A stretch of 64,000 bases of DNA from Roseovarius aestuarii (GCA_027214255.1 JAPWHL010000002.1:330356-394355); one strand, 5' to 3'; shown: positions 1 to 8,786, counted from the first letter of the stretch. Program-made: numbers and translations. The notes: generated from the sequence alone by a model not told the origin.

Positions 1-1245
1 GATGGCCTGGTCAGCCTCTTTCTTTTCCGCCGGGCTTTTTCCGGGGGCACCTCCGACACCGGTCATGTTCAGCGGTTCCATATAGCGGTCACCGGCAGGG
101 CCGATGCCGTTGCGGTTTTCCAGCTTCCGGATTTCATTCACGCTGAGGAATCCCCAATTGCGCGCCAGTGCATAGGCCTCGTAACGGGTCTTGATATCGC
201 CACGCAGAAGGCTCGCAACGTTGAACTCGAAATAGAACCGGCCATCCGCGATCAGATGCTTGTTGATGCTGCGCTCGACCAGCTCCAGCCACGGCGCCAA
301 GGTATCCGTCACGAACTCCAACGACTGATGCTCGATGTTCGAGAATGTCGCATTGTCCAGAATACCCACTTTATGCGGCGGCATCCGCCACAGCCGTGAG
401 ACATCCAGCCACAATTCCTTGCGCGTCTCCAGAAACTGCGCCTGTTCGTTGTTGTGCGCCAGCTGGTGCACATCCATATCGTATTCCAGCATGCCCGGCT
501 TGTGCCGATTCCGACCCGAAAACCACTTACCCCACGAGTTCAGAAAGTTATCCTTTGACGCGGCGTCCGCAAAACTTCCCTTGTGCTTGAAGATGAATGG
601 CGGCGTCGCATCATTCGCAAAGAACGTATTGGCGTATCGCTGAAGGGCCAGCGCCGCCCCGATAGTCTCGGCACCGTCTTTCAGGATTGGCGATCTGCCA
701 TGCACCTTCCCGATCACCGGCGGCAAGGGGATGTACCAAACCTCTTCATGCAGCAGCACACGCTCCGGCCGACCGGCCTCACGGATGCGAAAGCGCAGCG
801 AATTATCTGACAGCAATTCGACAGTGAAATCCCTTGGCTCAATCCGCCACAAACGCTCGCTGCCAGATGTCCAATCCCGCTCGGCCAGGAACCGGCCCTC
901 TGACGCAAGATCATCAATCAGGTTCTCCAGAAACTCGATCGACGTCTCCCGTGGGTTGGGGTCCGATATCAATGCCTTGATCGGATGACCGTCTGTCGCA
1001 TCACGCTGACCATCGGAACGCTTTTCGAACACACCAAAGGACAGACCGCCAACAGATTGCGCCAGTACCTGCAGACAATCGCGAACGACTGGCACCCTGC
1101 GCGCGCGTTCGACAGTGACCTCGACACCCGAAGCCGTTTTCGGACCACGCATTTCGAACCATGAATTGTCCGAAGGATCCCTACTACGCACAACTTGCGC
1201 CTCAGCAACCGGCCCACTTCGAAAAATGCCCATCAAACCCATCAT
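1..1245 (-). CDS. HK97-family phage portal protein, partial
   Basis: Translating the minus strand from an ATG at 1245 gives an uninterrupted product running to the window edge. It begins MMGLMGIFRSGP and carries typical portal segments such as HGRSPILKDGAETIG, LWRMPPHKVGILDNATFSNIEH and YRAYALARNWGFLSVNEIR-like text near the C-terminal side. Portal proteins form the dodecameric DNA entry vertex of the capsid. The start codon overlaps the terminase stop (ATGA), as expected for adjacent packaging genes. The 3' end is cut by the window, so length cannot be judged. Later in-frame ATGs exist, so the start could be a few codons downstream. Confidence 0.88.
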   Translation of the reverse strand, partial: MMGLMGIFRSGPVAEAQVVRSRDPSDNSWFEMRGPKTASGVEVTVERARRVPVVRDCLQVLAQSVGGLSFGVFEKRSDGQRDATDGHPIKALISDPNPRETSIEFLENLIDDLASEGRFLAERDWTSGSERLWRIEPRDFTVELLSDNSLRFRIREAGRPERVLLHEEVWYIPLPPVIGKVHGRSPILKDGAETIGAALALQRYANTFFANDATPPFIFKHKGSFADAASKDNFLNSWGKWFSGRNRHKPGMLEYDMDVHQLAHNNEQAQFLETRKELWLDVSRLWRMPPHKVGILDNATFSNIEHQSLEFVTDTLAPWLELVERSINKHLIADGRFYFEFNVASLLRGDIKTRYEAYALARNWGFLSVNEIRKLENRNGIGPAGDRYMEPLNMTGVGGAPGKSPAEKKEADQAI

Positions 1246-2951
1246 GCCACCCGATAATCAGCAGGGATGGACAACGCTGCCATCGCCGCAACTGGATTGC
1301 GCGCCATCAGCATGAAGGCATTGAACAGCGCCATCAGCGGATCGATCTTGGCCTTGCCAGCCGCCTCTTTCGTGATCAGCACCGCATTTCCCCTTTGCTC
1401 AGTTTTGGCGTTACCCAGAACCCACGCCATCATGGGCGTCCCGCCGTGGCGAAACGTGCCGTTCTTTAGCTTTCGCTCCATGCCGTGAATCGCAGGCGTC
1501 AGGCGATACCCCTGCCCGACCGCGACCATCATCTTGTGTTCCACGCCGCGCTGCGCCATCTCATCGACCAGCGCGCTGACACCCATCGGATCGAGGCCGA
1601 CCGCAGCCTCTTCGGGCAGCAATCCCAGATCGAGGATCCGCTCGACGATATCGGCCACTTCCGTGATGTCGCGCGTGGGCTCATCCTCGCCCACAAGCAC
1701 GAGATCACCAGCTCTGGCGAAATCCATCAACGTGGGCACGATTTCCTTGCGCTTCAAAACCTCAGGATGCGCCCAGACCTTACCCCAATGCAGCCAGGTC
1801 TTTGTCTCGCGGTCCCGGCCAATGACGGCCAACCCGAACAGATCGTCCAAGCCTCCCCCATCGATGCCGACCGTGACAACCTCACTGCGCTCCAAAAGGC
1901 TATCCAGCGTCAGTTCTGGATCCACCGCAGTTTCCCAGTAATGCGCGCCAATCCAGCTTGTAGATTTCAGCCCCAGACCGATCTGCACGTTGAAGTGCTG
2001 GGACGCCAACAACGCCAGTTCGGCAGCCCCGTCGCGTTCTGCTGTCGTCAGCTGATCTGCGAGGAATGCCTCATCAACAGATCGGTTCAGGTTGGGGTTC
2101 ACCATTCCCCAGGTGCGGCGCTCTTTCCAGCCGCCCTTCTTTTGCAGCGTTTCCGGCAACTCATAAAGCACAGCCAGAAGCGGCAACGCCAAATCGCCAT
2201 CACGAACCGCACGGGCGCGGTCCAGTTCCTTCTTGAACACGCCAGACGGCGGGGCCTTGGATTGCGTGGTGATCTGCAACAAAAAACCGTCTGGGCGGGC
2301 TGCCAGCGCGCCGCGCACCTCGATAAAGACCGCATCCGCCTTGGACTTGGTCGCGAATTCGTGCGTTTCATCGATCAGCGTGAACGTCGACTTGCCGCCC
2401 GTGATCGCATCTGTATCCGCAGCCTTGATCACGATCTCGGCCAGAGAATTCCTGTGCGTGATCTTCTTCAGGTGGTCCTGAAGGTGAAACAGTTTGGTCA
2501 GCGCCGCATCCAACCTGATAATACCCTTGGCCTGCTTGAACGCGATGGCGGCAATCGTCTTGGTTGGCGCGATCAGCAGCAGCTCCGCCTCGGGTCGTTC
2601 GTTCATGATTGCCGCAGTCACGATGATCGCCGCCGCGATGCTGGATTTGCCGTTTTTTTTCGGCACCATCATGAAGAATTCGCGGATCATCCGCCGCTTG
2701 GTCTCGGGGTTGTAGCTGCCAAAGATGGCGCGCACGAATGCGAACACCCAACTATCGCAGGCCTCGCCATAGGTCGGCGTGCCGATGATGTCCGGCACCC
2801 GAAGCCGCTTGAATATCCGCAACGCCTTGTCCGCGACCGCATCGAACAACGGCAGCTCCGGGATGAGCGACCGCTTGTTCATAATGCGATCCTCCCAATC
2901 CGGCACCGCCGTAGACCAGGCCGGATCAGAGGTCAGCGCATCAAGAGGCAT
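1242..2951 (-). CDS. Phage terminase large subunit (TerL)
   Basis: A 569-residue product of normal TerL length. The N-terminal ATPase has a Walker A-like MMVPKKNGKSS near residue 95 and a Walker B-like FTLIDETHEF near residue 190. A C-terminal nuclease-like half begins around VTVGIDGGGLDDLFG near residue 350, with acidic residues (VGEDEPT, GLDPMG) that fit the RNase H-like fold. TerL cuts phage DNA and pumps it into the capsid through the portal. The gene starts just after the small-terminase stop and ends in an ATGA overlap with the portal gene. Family assignment is firm; the catalytic residues are my reading. Confidence 0.93.
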   Translation of the reverse strand: MPLDALTSDPAWSTAVPDWEDRIMNKRSLIPELPLFDAVADKALRIFKRLRVPDIIGTPTYGEACDSWVFAFVRAIFGSYNPETKRRMIREFFMMVPKKNGKSSIAAAIIVTAAIMNERPEAELLLIAPTKTIAAIAFKQAKGIIRLDAALTKLFHLQDHLKKITHRNSLAEIVIKAADTDAITGGKSTFTLIDETHEFATKSKADAVFIEVRGALAARPDGFLLQITTQSKAPPSGVFKKELDRARAVRDGDLALPLLAVLYELPETLQKKGGWKERRTWGMVNPNLNRSVDEAFLADQLTTAERDGAAELALLASQHFNVQIGLGLKSTSWIGAHYWETAVDPELTLDSLLERSEVVTVGIDGGGLDDLFGLAVIGRDRETKTWLHWGKVWAHPEVLKRKEIVPTLMDFARAGDLVLVGEDEPTRDITEVADIVERILDLGLLPEEAAVGLDPMGVSALVDEMAQRGVEHKMMVAVGQGYRLTPAIHGMERKLKNGTFRHGGTPMMAWVLGNAKTEQRGNAVLITKEAAGKAKIDPLMALFNAFMLMARNPVAAMAALSIPADYRVA

Positions 2952-2952
2952 A

Positions 2953-3432
2953 TCAGTTCACAGACCCGCTGTTGTATTGCAGGTCGCCCTGCCAGTCCGC
3001 ACTGTCCACAGCCTCTTCGGCGTCAAGCGCGGCGCGTTCCTTCTTGCCCATCTTTTCACGGGGATCCTCATCAGCCTGGTCTCGCCGAAGGCTGCGCTCA
3101 GCATACATCCGGTCGTTCTTTTCCATCAGTCGGTCGAGTTCTTTGAGCGCGCTCATGTTGCCGGCGTTCGCGTGCTCCAGAGCAATCTCAAACTGACGCG
3201 CCACCAGCCGATCGCGCATCACCTCGCGAATTTGCAGGTCGGCTCTAAAATATCGCTTCAGCGTGGCCAGTGAGACATCCAGAGCATTGGCAATGCGTTG
3301 GTTACCCCACCCCAAAGCCAGTAACATCTTGACTTTATTGCGATCTTTTTCAGTCGCCTGATATCGTGGACGCCCACGCTGGCCTTGCCCCGGCTGAGAC
3401 GGGTTGCCAAAGAGGTCAAAACTCAGTTCCAC
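2953..3432 (-). CDS. Phage terminase small subunit-like protein
   Basis: About 159 residues from a GTG start at 3432, beginning VELSFDLFGNP. A basic RGRPRY stretch is followed by a helix-turn-helix (NQRIANALDVSLATLKRYF, about residues 42-60) and a long charged C-terminal helix. This fits the DNA-recognition subunit that selects phage DNA for TerL. I chose GTG because GGAG lies about 12 bases upstream and the encoded N-terminus resembles homologues as I remember them; an ATG at 3498 would add 22 residues. It lies directly upstream of TerL. Confidence 0.75.
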   Translation of the reverse strand: MELSFDLFGNPSQPGQGQRGRPRYQATEKDRNKVKMLLALGWGNQRIANALDVSLATLKRYFRADLQIREVMRDRLVARQFEIALEHANAGNMSALKELDRLMEKNDRMYAERSLRRDQADEDPREKMGKKERAALDAEEAVDSADWQGDLQYNSGSVN

Positions 3433-3528
3433 CGAAAAAAATTCTCCGCGTGAGGGAAGGAGCCGGTCTAGCGGATCGAGGCCGGGTAGGGATTGCATCC
3501 CCCCTCCCCGCCCGCCAGATCGGGGCGA

Positions 3529-3831
3529 TTATGTCGTTGCGCGCTCGGCGCGTTGCTTGTGGCTGTCGTGGCAGTGCTTGCATAGGCACTGCAGGTTCGT
3601 CTCATCCCAGAACAGATCCGCATCCCCGCGATGTCGAACCGTGTGGTCCGCGACCAGAAGCGAGGTATCCAGCTCAACCTTCGAACACATCTGACAGGTG
3701 AACAGATCGCGGACCAACACCGACCAACGCAGTCTCTGCCAGCGCGCGGTCTTGTACCAGCGACGCCACTCCAGCCCCGCATCCCGAGCAACACTCCGCT
3801 CGGCCCGCGTGGTTGGCGCAAGATAGCGCAT
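3529..3831 (-). CDS. Phage HNH endonuclease
   Basis: About 100 residues. It contains WRRWYKTARWQRLRW, a CQMC zinc knuckle, the HNH core VADHTVRHRGD, then LFWDETNLQCLCKHCHD with a second Cys-x2-Cys pair. This is the compact HNH nuclease commonly found beside terminase genes of HK97-like phages, where it assists DNA packaging. The start is uncertain: I prefer the ATG at 3831 (MRYLAPTTRAE); the frame stays open to an ATG at 3945. Confidence 0.85.
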   Translation of the reverse strand: MRYLAPTTRAERSVARDAGLEWRRWYKTARWQRLRWSVLVRDLFTCQMCSKVELDTSLLVADHTVRHRGDADLFWDETNLQCLCKHCHDSHKQRAERATT

Positions 3832-4022
3832 CGTTGGTGACACCCGGTGCAAACCATCCCGAACCTGTTGCAGCTTACCCAAAGACCAACCCACCAAATG
3901 AAAAGGCCCGCCACCCCGACAGGGAACGGCAGGCCATGAATGCAAAGCGCCCGGCAGAGGGTGATCCTCGCCGGGCGCAGTTCAGTTGCTGGCACCTTGT
4001 CTAGGGGGGGCGGATTTCGCAG

Positions 4023-4697
4023 TCAACAGGTTTTTGACCAGGGCGTGCGCGGCGGCATGGCCTCGGTCAGACGGTGAACAGACAAAAGGCCTTGCCGATC
4101 AAGCACTAACCGAAGCTCCAGCAGCGCACCCCACCACTGCAAATAATTACGTCGGGCATGCGCGATCTGGTTGGGCTGAGGCTCGATGCATAGCGGACAG
4201 ACCAGAACTTTGTCATGTACCAGCACGCCCTTGCGGTTGCGACGCGCAATCGGTGGGCCACATTCCTCGGTCGCAGCCCGCATGCCGTTCTGGTTGCGAT
4301 GCCACGCCACAGGCCGGAACCGGGGGCGCGCGCCAACCATCGCGTCAGGCACGGCCCCGACCCGCGCCAGTTCAGCGATCTGCAGGGCCATGGCCCGCCC
4401 GCCATGGGTCAGCGGCAGATGCGCCACAGCATCGGCCACCACCTGCGCATCATCGGCAGGCCAAGACCGCCCGCCACCATCAATGCGCGCCCCGGTCGCG
4501 CCGCGCTGCATCATGACGTATTCGACCCCGACAGCCGCCCGCGCGCCGTTCAACTGTGAGACCACATCGCCCCAGTCCAGCTGCGCGAATTCGCGACTGA
4601 ACGCCCAGTTGATCAACGCATGGATGCCTACGGCGCGGCGGCGGTCAGGCTGCACCGGTACGGCCTGTACGGGGGCACGGATCACGCGCACCATCAT
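4023..4697 (-). CDS. Hypothetical phage protein
   Basis: A 224-residue protein I do not recognise. It contains a Trp-rich N-terminal part (INWAFSREFAQLDWGDVVSQ), a central glycine-rich loop, and near residues 165-175 a VLVCPLC dipeptide-Cys motif after a basic ARRNRKG stretch, which might be half of a zinc site. The start overlaps the stop of the next upstream gene (ATGA at 4694-4697), which supports translation. Position between replication-like genes and the packaging genes would suit a late regulator, but nothing in the sequence proves it. Confidence 0.6.
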   Translation of the reverse strand: MMVRVIRAPVQAVPVQPDRRRAVGIHALINWAFSREFAQLDWGDVVSQLNGARAAVGVEYVMMQRGATGARIDGGGRSWPADDAQVVADAVAHLPLTHGGRAMALQIAELARVGAVPDAMVGARPRFRPVAWHRNQNGMRAATEECGPPIARRNRKGVLVHDKVLVCPLCIEPQPNQIAHARRNYLQWWGALLELRLVLDRQGLLSVHRLTEAMPPRTPWSKTC

Positions 4698-5350
4698 TGA
4701 TCACCGCCGGGGGCATTACCCGTGCCCTGCATCAGGCCACGCACATGGGCCACCCGCGCCTCGCGCCATTTCAGCCACTCCGCCTCACCGGGGCCAGGAT
4801 CAACACCGCGCGCCATACGATCCCGGATCAGAGATTCCCGGCTGCGGTTCTCAGCGGCCTTCTCGGCGATCATACGCTGATGATGATCGGCATAGGGCGG
4901 CGAGCGGAACTTGCACCACCAGCCGTATTCCTCGGCCAATTGATCCGCCTCGGCAGCACGCCGTCCGGCAGCCGAGCGGAACCAGCTCACGAGGTTGGGC
5001 ATCTCATCAATCGGGCGGGGTTCGGCCAGCTGGGCAAAGGTGACAATCGTGGCGCGGGTGGGCCAGCCGTTTAGGCCCTTGCCGGTGCCCTTGGTGCGCA
5101 GCGCATCGCGCAGCCGGGAAAAACCGCGATCGCTGAGATAGGCCAGATCATCACACAGCTTGACCAACATCGCCTCGAACGCATCGGCCTTCATATCGCC
5201 GGGCTTACGCCACCCCCAATCGGTCATCGGGCGAATGAACAACCGACGCACCCGGTCTCGCTTGGTCTCGGGTTTGGGATCGGGCGCGGCACTCGTTTCA
5301 GGGCCTGCGCCCTCGGCTGTTTCAACACGGTCAGTCTGGTCTGCGCCCAT
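4694..5350 (-). CDS. Hypothetical phage protein, possibly replication-associated
   Basis: 218 residues, highly charged. An acidic, proline-rich N-terminus is followed by a body with TDWGWRKPGDMKADAFEAML, WPTRATIVTFAQLAEPRP and EEYGWWCKFRSPPYADHHQ. I recognise no catalytic motif. A GGAG lies upstream of the ATG at 5350. The gene is coupled by ATGA to the gene at 4023-4697 and follows a replication-like gene, so a role in DNA replication is possible but inferred only from position. Confidence 0.6.
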   Translation of the reverse strand: MGADQTDRVETAEGAGPETSAAPDPKPETKRDRVRRLFIRPMTDWGWRKPGDMKADAFEAMLVKLCDDLAYLSDRGFSRLRDALRTKGTGKGLNGWPTRATIVTFAQLAEPRPIDEMPNLVSWFRSAAGRRAAEADQLAEEYGWWCKFRSPPYADHHQRMIAEKAAENRSRESLIRDRMARGVDPGPGEAEWLKWREARVAHVRGLMQGTGNAPGGDQ

Positions 5351-5567
5351 CGGCCTTACTCCTTTTCAATGCTCTTCCCCGTCTTATCCACAGGCAGTCC
5401 GTTTTTGGTTGGGCGCGGACTGCCTGTGTCTCTATCTATATCCCTGTCTATGTCTCTATCGTGCCGGACACTTTAAAAGCGGATCGTAAATTACGTGTGC
5501 TGTTGGGTTTTTCCCTTGAACTGTCCTCTGGAACCTCGCTGGAACAGTCGTGGACGGATACGGACAG
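5351..5567. other. Intergenic segment with pyrimidine-rich TCTATCTAT tract
   Basis: Between two minus-strand phage genes. It contains an imperfect simple repeat of TCTATC/TCTGTCTATG units around 5430-5460 (GATAGAGACATAGACAGGGA on the coding side). No credible gene is seen. It may carry a promoter or leader for the 5350 gene; nothing decisive. Confidence 0.4.
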
Positions 5568-6203
5568 TCATCGGCGCACCCGGCGATGGTTCAAATCGGC
5601 CATGTGCCCCTGCCATGCCAGCATCCCGCGCTCGACCCAACTGGTTTCGCGGTAGATGCAATTCTGCGCGGTCAGCCATTCATCGATCCAACTGACAGCG
5701 GCGTCGTTCTTGGCCAACTCGACATGCAGCCCGGCGATCTTGGCGCGCAGGCGCTGGATGCGCTTGGCGTAATTGGCCCGCTCGGTATTGGCGCGGTTGT
5801 CCTGCCTGCGCGACAGGGCCTCGGTCAGGATCTGATAGACAAAGCGGTGCATCAGCCGCGTGCGCCCCTCATATCGGCACCGGAACCAGCTGTGCAGCGG
5901 GCCGAATTCCAGCTTGCACAGGGCCTCGAAATGCGCGCGGTCGGTGTAGACCAGCTTGCTAAGCATTTCCATGTCGTCAGGCAGGGTCGCGACGGGCTGC
6001 TGATCGTAACAGATGTTGATCAGGTCGAAATACAGCGCCCGGCACTCGGGCGTGCCCTTCAGGCGCATATCCGAGTTCAACCAGCGCCGCCGCTCCCAGG
6101 CGACGAAATAGTGACTGTCCAGACGCTCGGACCCGTCCAGCGGATATTCTGGCAGATCCTCGATCGCGACCAGTTGGGCGTGAGAGGCTGAGGTAATGTT
6201 CAT
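5568..6203 (-). CDS. Hypothetical phage protein, replication-initiation-like context
   Basis: 211 residues from ATG 6203 (MNITSASHAQLVAIEDLPEY), preceded by GGGGGTGG and overlapping the previous stop as ATGA. The N-terminal half (HYFVAWERRRWLNSDMRLKGTPECRALYFDLINICYDQQP split over residues 30-70) has the look of a winged-helix-like replication adaptor. The middle is a basic predicted coiled coil (RRQDNRANTERANYAKRIQRLRAKIAG). Phage genes of this layout often act in replication initiation, but I cannot name a family with certainty. Confidence 0.6.
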   Translation of the reverse strand: MNITSASHAQLVAIEDLPEYPLDGSERLDSHYFVAWERRRWLNSDMRLKGTPECRALYFDLINICYDQQPVATLPDDMEMLSKLVYTDRAHFEALCKLEFGPLHSWFRCRYEGRTRLMHRFVYQILTEALSRRQDNRANTERANYAKRIQRLRAKIAGLHVELAKNDAAVSWIDEWLTAQNCIYRETSWVERGMLAWQGHMADLNHRRVRR

Positions 6204-6538
6204 TGACCACCCCCGGAATGCAGGCGGCAATACTCTGCGCGATGCAGCGCAAGCCACTCGTGAATGCCAAGCTGTGATCGGCTGGTCTGGTTCGAGCACA
6301 GCGGGCCCTTGGCCGTGGACGCGCCGCACAAGGGCGCACCGTCATGCTCCAACCACAGGTGAAAATCATCGACGCTGACACCGTAGTGGCCCGCGGAGAA
6401 CTGATCCCGGTCCGCACACCAGCGCCGAACCTGATCAACATCGATCAGGTAGACGGCTTTGCCCCCACCAGGACAGTCGATACACACCTCAAAGGTGATT
6501 CCTGACGCAAGCATCTGCGCGACGGTCTGATCATCCAT
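6200..6538 (-). CDS. Small conserved-looking phage protein
   Basis: 112 residues from ATG 6538 (MDDQTVAQMLASGITFEVCIDCPGG) with AGGA upstream at good spacing. It contains a C-x2-C (CIDCPGG) and further cysteines (RRWCADRD, PLCGAS, LCSNQ, YCRL), so a metal-binding fold is possible. The gene ends in an ATGA overlap with the next gene. Function unknown. Confidence 0.6.
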   Translation of the reverse strand: MDDQTVAQMLASGITFEVCIDCPGGGKAVYLIDVDQVRRWCADRDQFSAGHYGVSVDDFHLWLEHDGAPLCGASTAKGPLCSNQTSRSQLGIHEWLALHRAEYCRLHSGGGQ

Positions 6539-6552
6539 GATGCGATCCTTTC

Positions 6553-7215
6553 TCATATAAAACCATTGTGTTGTGCGCCCGGATTCACCGCTATAGCCGG
6601 GTAATCCCCGGCCCGCTCCAACCGCTTGCGCGTGCCGGGCGGAATCCAGTCCAGTTGCGTCATGTCGCCGCGTGCCGGCGTCCAGATCAGCCAGCAATAG
6701 GCGGTAGCGGTGCTACCATGCTCGGACAGGCAACCCTTGTGCATGACAACCCGCTCACAGAATTGCAGCACATAGCGCGGCGGATCATCGGCAAACAGAT
6801 CGCGATACCGCGCGCCGCCTTCCAGAAAAGCCGATCGCACGATCATCGCGACGTACCCGGCACTCGCACGCGCGCGCTCGATGAACGCCAGCGCCAGCTT
6901 GAAGGGTGGGTTGGTGATCACCCAGAAGCTGCGCTCAGGCACAGGCCCGAACAGGTAATCGCAGACCGGATAGCCCACGCCGTAATCATGGATGTCCGAA
7001 GCATGGACGCGCGCGAAATACTCGCCCAACACCCGCGCCATGTGGCCCCGGTTAGCCGCAGGTTCGCGCACATCGGCCAAGGGCGGGATCATGCATCGCG
7101 CCTTCAGCCATTCGCACAGCGCGCGCGTGGCCCAGGGCGGCGTCGGGAAATCATCTAGGCTGTCATGCGGTTCGTGCCGCTGCTGACGCACCGCCGAGGA
7201 TCTGTTGCCGATCAT
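6553..7215 (-). CDS. Phage DNA adenine methyltransferase-like protein
   Basis: 220 residues from ATG 7215 (MIGNRSSAVRQ). It has the substrate-loop-like DDFPTPPWATRALCEWL, a motif I-like region (VREPAANRGHMARVLGEYF, with ANRGH in place of the usual FxGxG), HASDIHDYGVGYPVCDYL, and the amino-methyltransferase motif IV ITNPPFKLA. These fit the N6-adenine/N4-cytosine class. Such phage enzymes usually protect phage DNA from host restriction. The start overlaps the stop of the upstream HTH gene (ATGA). Motif I is unusual, so activity is uncertain. Confidence 0.75.
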   Translation of the reverse strand: MIGNRSSAVRQQRHEPHDSLDDFPTPPWATRALCEWLKARCMIPPLADVREPAANRGHMARVLGEYFARVHASDIHDYGVGYPVCDYLFGPVPERSFWVITNPPFKLALAFIERARASAGYVAMIVRSAFLEGGARYRDLFADDPPRYVLQFCERVVMHKGCLSEHGSTATAYCWLIWTPARGDMTQLDWIPPGTRKRLERAGDYPAIAVNPGAQHNGFI

Positions 7216-7883
7216 CTGGCCCCCCCGGCGCGCCCGCGCGAAACACCATTGGGTATATCCAAAGCCAACGCATCCCGGCGCCGGGCGACAGAATCGCGCG
7301 AGCAACCCAACTCACGTGCGATTTGGCCCAGTGTGCGCCGCCCATCGGCCATTGCTACAATTGCGTCGCTCAATTCCTCGCCGCGCAAACCAATAGGCCG
7401 CGCACTGGCTACACGCCGCCCATGCGCTTTCGCAATTCTTCGAACCGTAACAGGACAACAGCCCACGAGCTCAGCAATGGCCCGGGCAGTTAACCCACGG
7501 CCTACAGCAGTCAGAACCGCCGCATGATCCACTGGCTCCACGCGACGCTGCGAAGGGCCATTCACAATCCGGTAAACCGTACTGTGCGAAACATTGTGAG
7601 CCCTCGCAACCTGCACACATGACGTCGCAGATGCGACATCTGCGCGAATGCGGGCACGCTTAGCCTCACTCAGACTCCGATTGCCGCTCGACCCACGCCC
7701 AATAGTAAAACATCGCCCCCTCAGGTTCCGCTTAGACGGATCGCGCGACACCAGACGACCACCCTTCCAGATATACTCATCCTGAAAGGACGACATCCCC
7801 TCGGGAACTCGCCGCTCATTTTCGGGAATGCGCTCCAGCGCCTCATCGATCAATCGACGCAGTTCCGGACTAAGGGAACTCAT
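7212..7883 (-). CDS. DNA-binding protein with three helix-turn-helix segments
   Basis: 223 residues from ATG 7883 (MSSLSPELRRLIDEAL). Three successive resolvase/homeodomain-like HTH units are visible: SCVQVARAHNVSHSTVYRIV (about 86-105), LTARAIAELVGCCPVTVRRI (about 130-150) and TLGQIARELGCSRDSVARRR (about 180-200). No catalytic domain is seen. It is linked by ATGA overlaps on both sides. A transcriptional or replication-origin binding role is plausible; the target is unknown. Confidence 0.7.
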   Translation of the reverse strand: MSSLSPELRRLIDEALERIPENERRVPEGMSSFQDEYIWKGGRLVSRDPSKRNLRGRCFTIGRGSSGNRSLSEAKRARIRADVASATSCVQVARAHNVSHSTVYRIVNGPSQRRVEPVDHAAVLTAVGRGLTARAIAELVGCCPVTVRRIAKAHGRRVASARPIGLRGEELSDAIVAMADGRRTLGQIARELGCSRDSVARRRDALALDIPNGVSRGRAGGAR

Positions 7884-8176
7884 GTGAGTCCACCCCAATC
7901 ACATTCAGACTCAAAAAAGGCGACACGTAACCAGACACAGCCGATCAACGCGCCGCCAAGGAAGGGAGGCAAATGTACGGGGGCTTCCGACGCAACACCC
8001 GCGCCCCCGTTAATACGGGCCAACAGGGGAGAACTCCAAAACCCCGTCGCGCCAGAATTGCAAAAAACGCGCGAGGTGGCGAGCAGTCCACCCCGCGCGA
8101 AGGACCGCGCACAGGCCAGCGCGGTAACTATTGGACGGCAAACCGCCCGGAGTATGACAAGGACAACCGCCATCAT
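7880..8176 (-). CDS. Small hypothetical phage protein with hydrophobic N-terminus
   Basis: 98 residues from ATG 8176 (MMAVVLVILRAVCRPIV). Composition alone is weak evidence. However, its start overlaps the stop of the gene at 8173-8373 (ATGA) and its stop overlaps the start of the HTH gene at 7883 (ATGA), the same coupling seen throughout this arm. The first about 20 residues are hydrophobic enough for a membrane segment. Function unknown. Confidence 0.45.
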   Translation of the reverse strand: MMAVVLVILRAVCRPIVTALACARSFARGGLLATSRVFCNSGATGFWSSPLLARINGGAGVASEAPVHLPPFLGGALIGCVWLRVAFFESECDWGGLT

Positions 8177-8373
8177 GCGCCCCGCCCTTCGCGGCTGCGC
8201 AATACATGCCAGCGGGATAACAGATGCTGAACCGGACGACCCCACGCGCGAGCCAGACCGTCCAACAAGACATAGCGGCCAGCGGCCCCGATCAACGCTG
8301 CGTCCTGCTCCTCGCTCCAGTTAGGCGATACGACTGATGGCACGATCGGGGAGGATTTAGGCATTCGCATCAC
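8173..8373 (-). CDS. Small Myb/SANT-like or GcrA-like DNA-binding protein
   Basis: 66 residues containing SPNWSEEQDAALIGAAGRYVLLDGLARAWGRP split by a turn, then HLLSRWHVLR. The W-x-E-E-x-D...L-x(n)-A...R-W pattern resembles Myb/SANT or GcrA-type helical DNA-binding domains. Start overlaps the upstream stop (ATGA at 8370-8373). Likely a phage regulator; the family is my inference. Confidence 0.55.
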   Translation of the reverse strand: MMRMPKSSPIVPSVVSPNWSEEQDAALIGAAGRYVLLDGLARAWGRPVQHLLSRWHVLRSREGRGA

Positions 8374-8786
8374 GACGCCCTCCGCTTTTCCACTGCGCGT
8401 GCCAGATGCGCCTCGGCATAGCCTAACAGCTGCGCACCATCGCGCAGCGCCTCCAGCAAAACCTTGTCACCAGTGGGCCGCGTAACTCCATCCAGCCAGT
8501 TACAGGCAGTCTGAAACGTTACATTGAATGCCACGGCAACCAGTTCGGCCCGACCATAATGTGCACGCAAGTATCCAGCCCAAAGATCAGGGAAATTCAC
8601 CCGCATACGATAAGGGTCTAGCTGCGCGGGCTCCGGGGAAGAACAACCATCGACTACACGCAACCCACTACGCACACTGATAAATTTATTGGGCAAAGAC
8701 TTTTGACCAGTCGAAGGTGCAGTCTGGGAGCACCCCTCGGACACCGGGCGCACCACAGTCAGAGCAGGACGGCACGGGGCGCTCAT
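8370..8786 (-). CDS. Phage HTH regulator-like protein
   Basis: 138 residues from ATG 8786, chosen because GGAGGTGG lies just upstream. The C-terminal part (FPDLWAGYLRAHYGRAELVAVAF then NVTFQTACNWLDGVTRPTGDK) looks like a helix-turn-helix module in which the recognition helix follows AVAFNVTFQTA. It is the first gene of the minus-strand run that includes the HTH, methyltransferase and replication-like genes, so it may regulate them. Related proteins occur in Rhodobacterales prophages as I remember them. Confidence 0.6.
   Translation of the reverse strand: MSAPCRPALTVVRPVSEGCSQTAPSTGQKSLPNKFISVRSGLRVVDGCSSPEPAQLDPYRMRVNFPDLWAGYLRAHYGRAELVAVAFNVTFQTACNWLDGVTRPTGDKVLLEALRDGAQLLGYAEAHLARAVEKRRAS

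Noticed and set aside
1485..3146. Long open frame on the plus strand (553 codons)
   Set aside because: It is antisense to the terminase gene, rich in Arg/His/Gln, and has no recognisable fold; the minus-strand protein is clearly TerL.
1..8786. Gene transfer agent rather than prophage
   Set aside because: An integrase, excisionase, repressor switch and tRNA attachment geometry are present, which gene transfer agent clusters lack.
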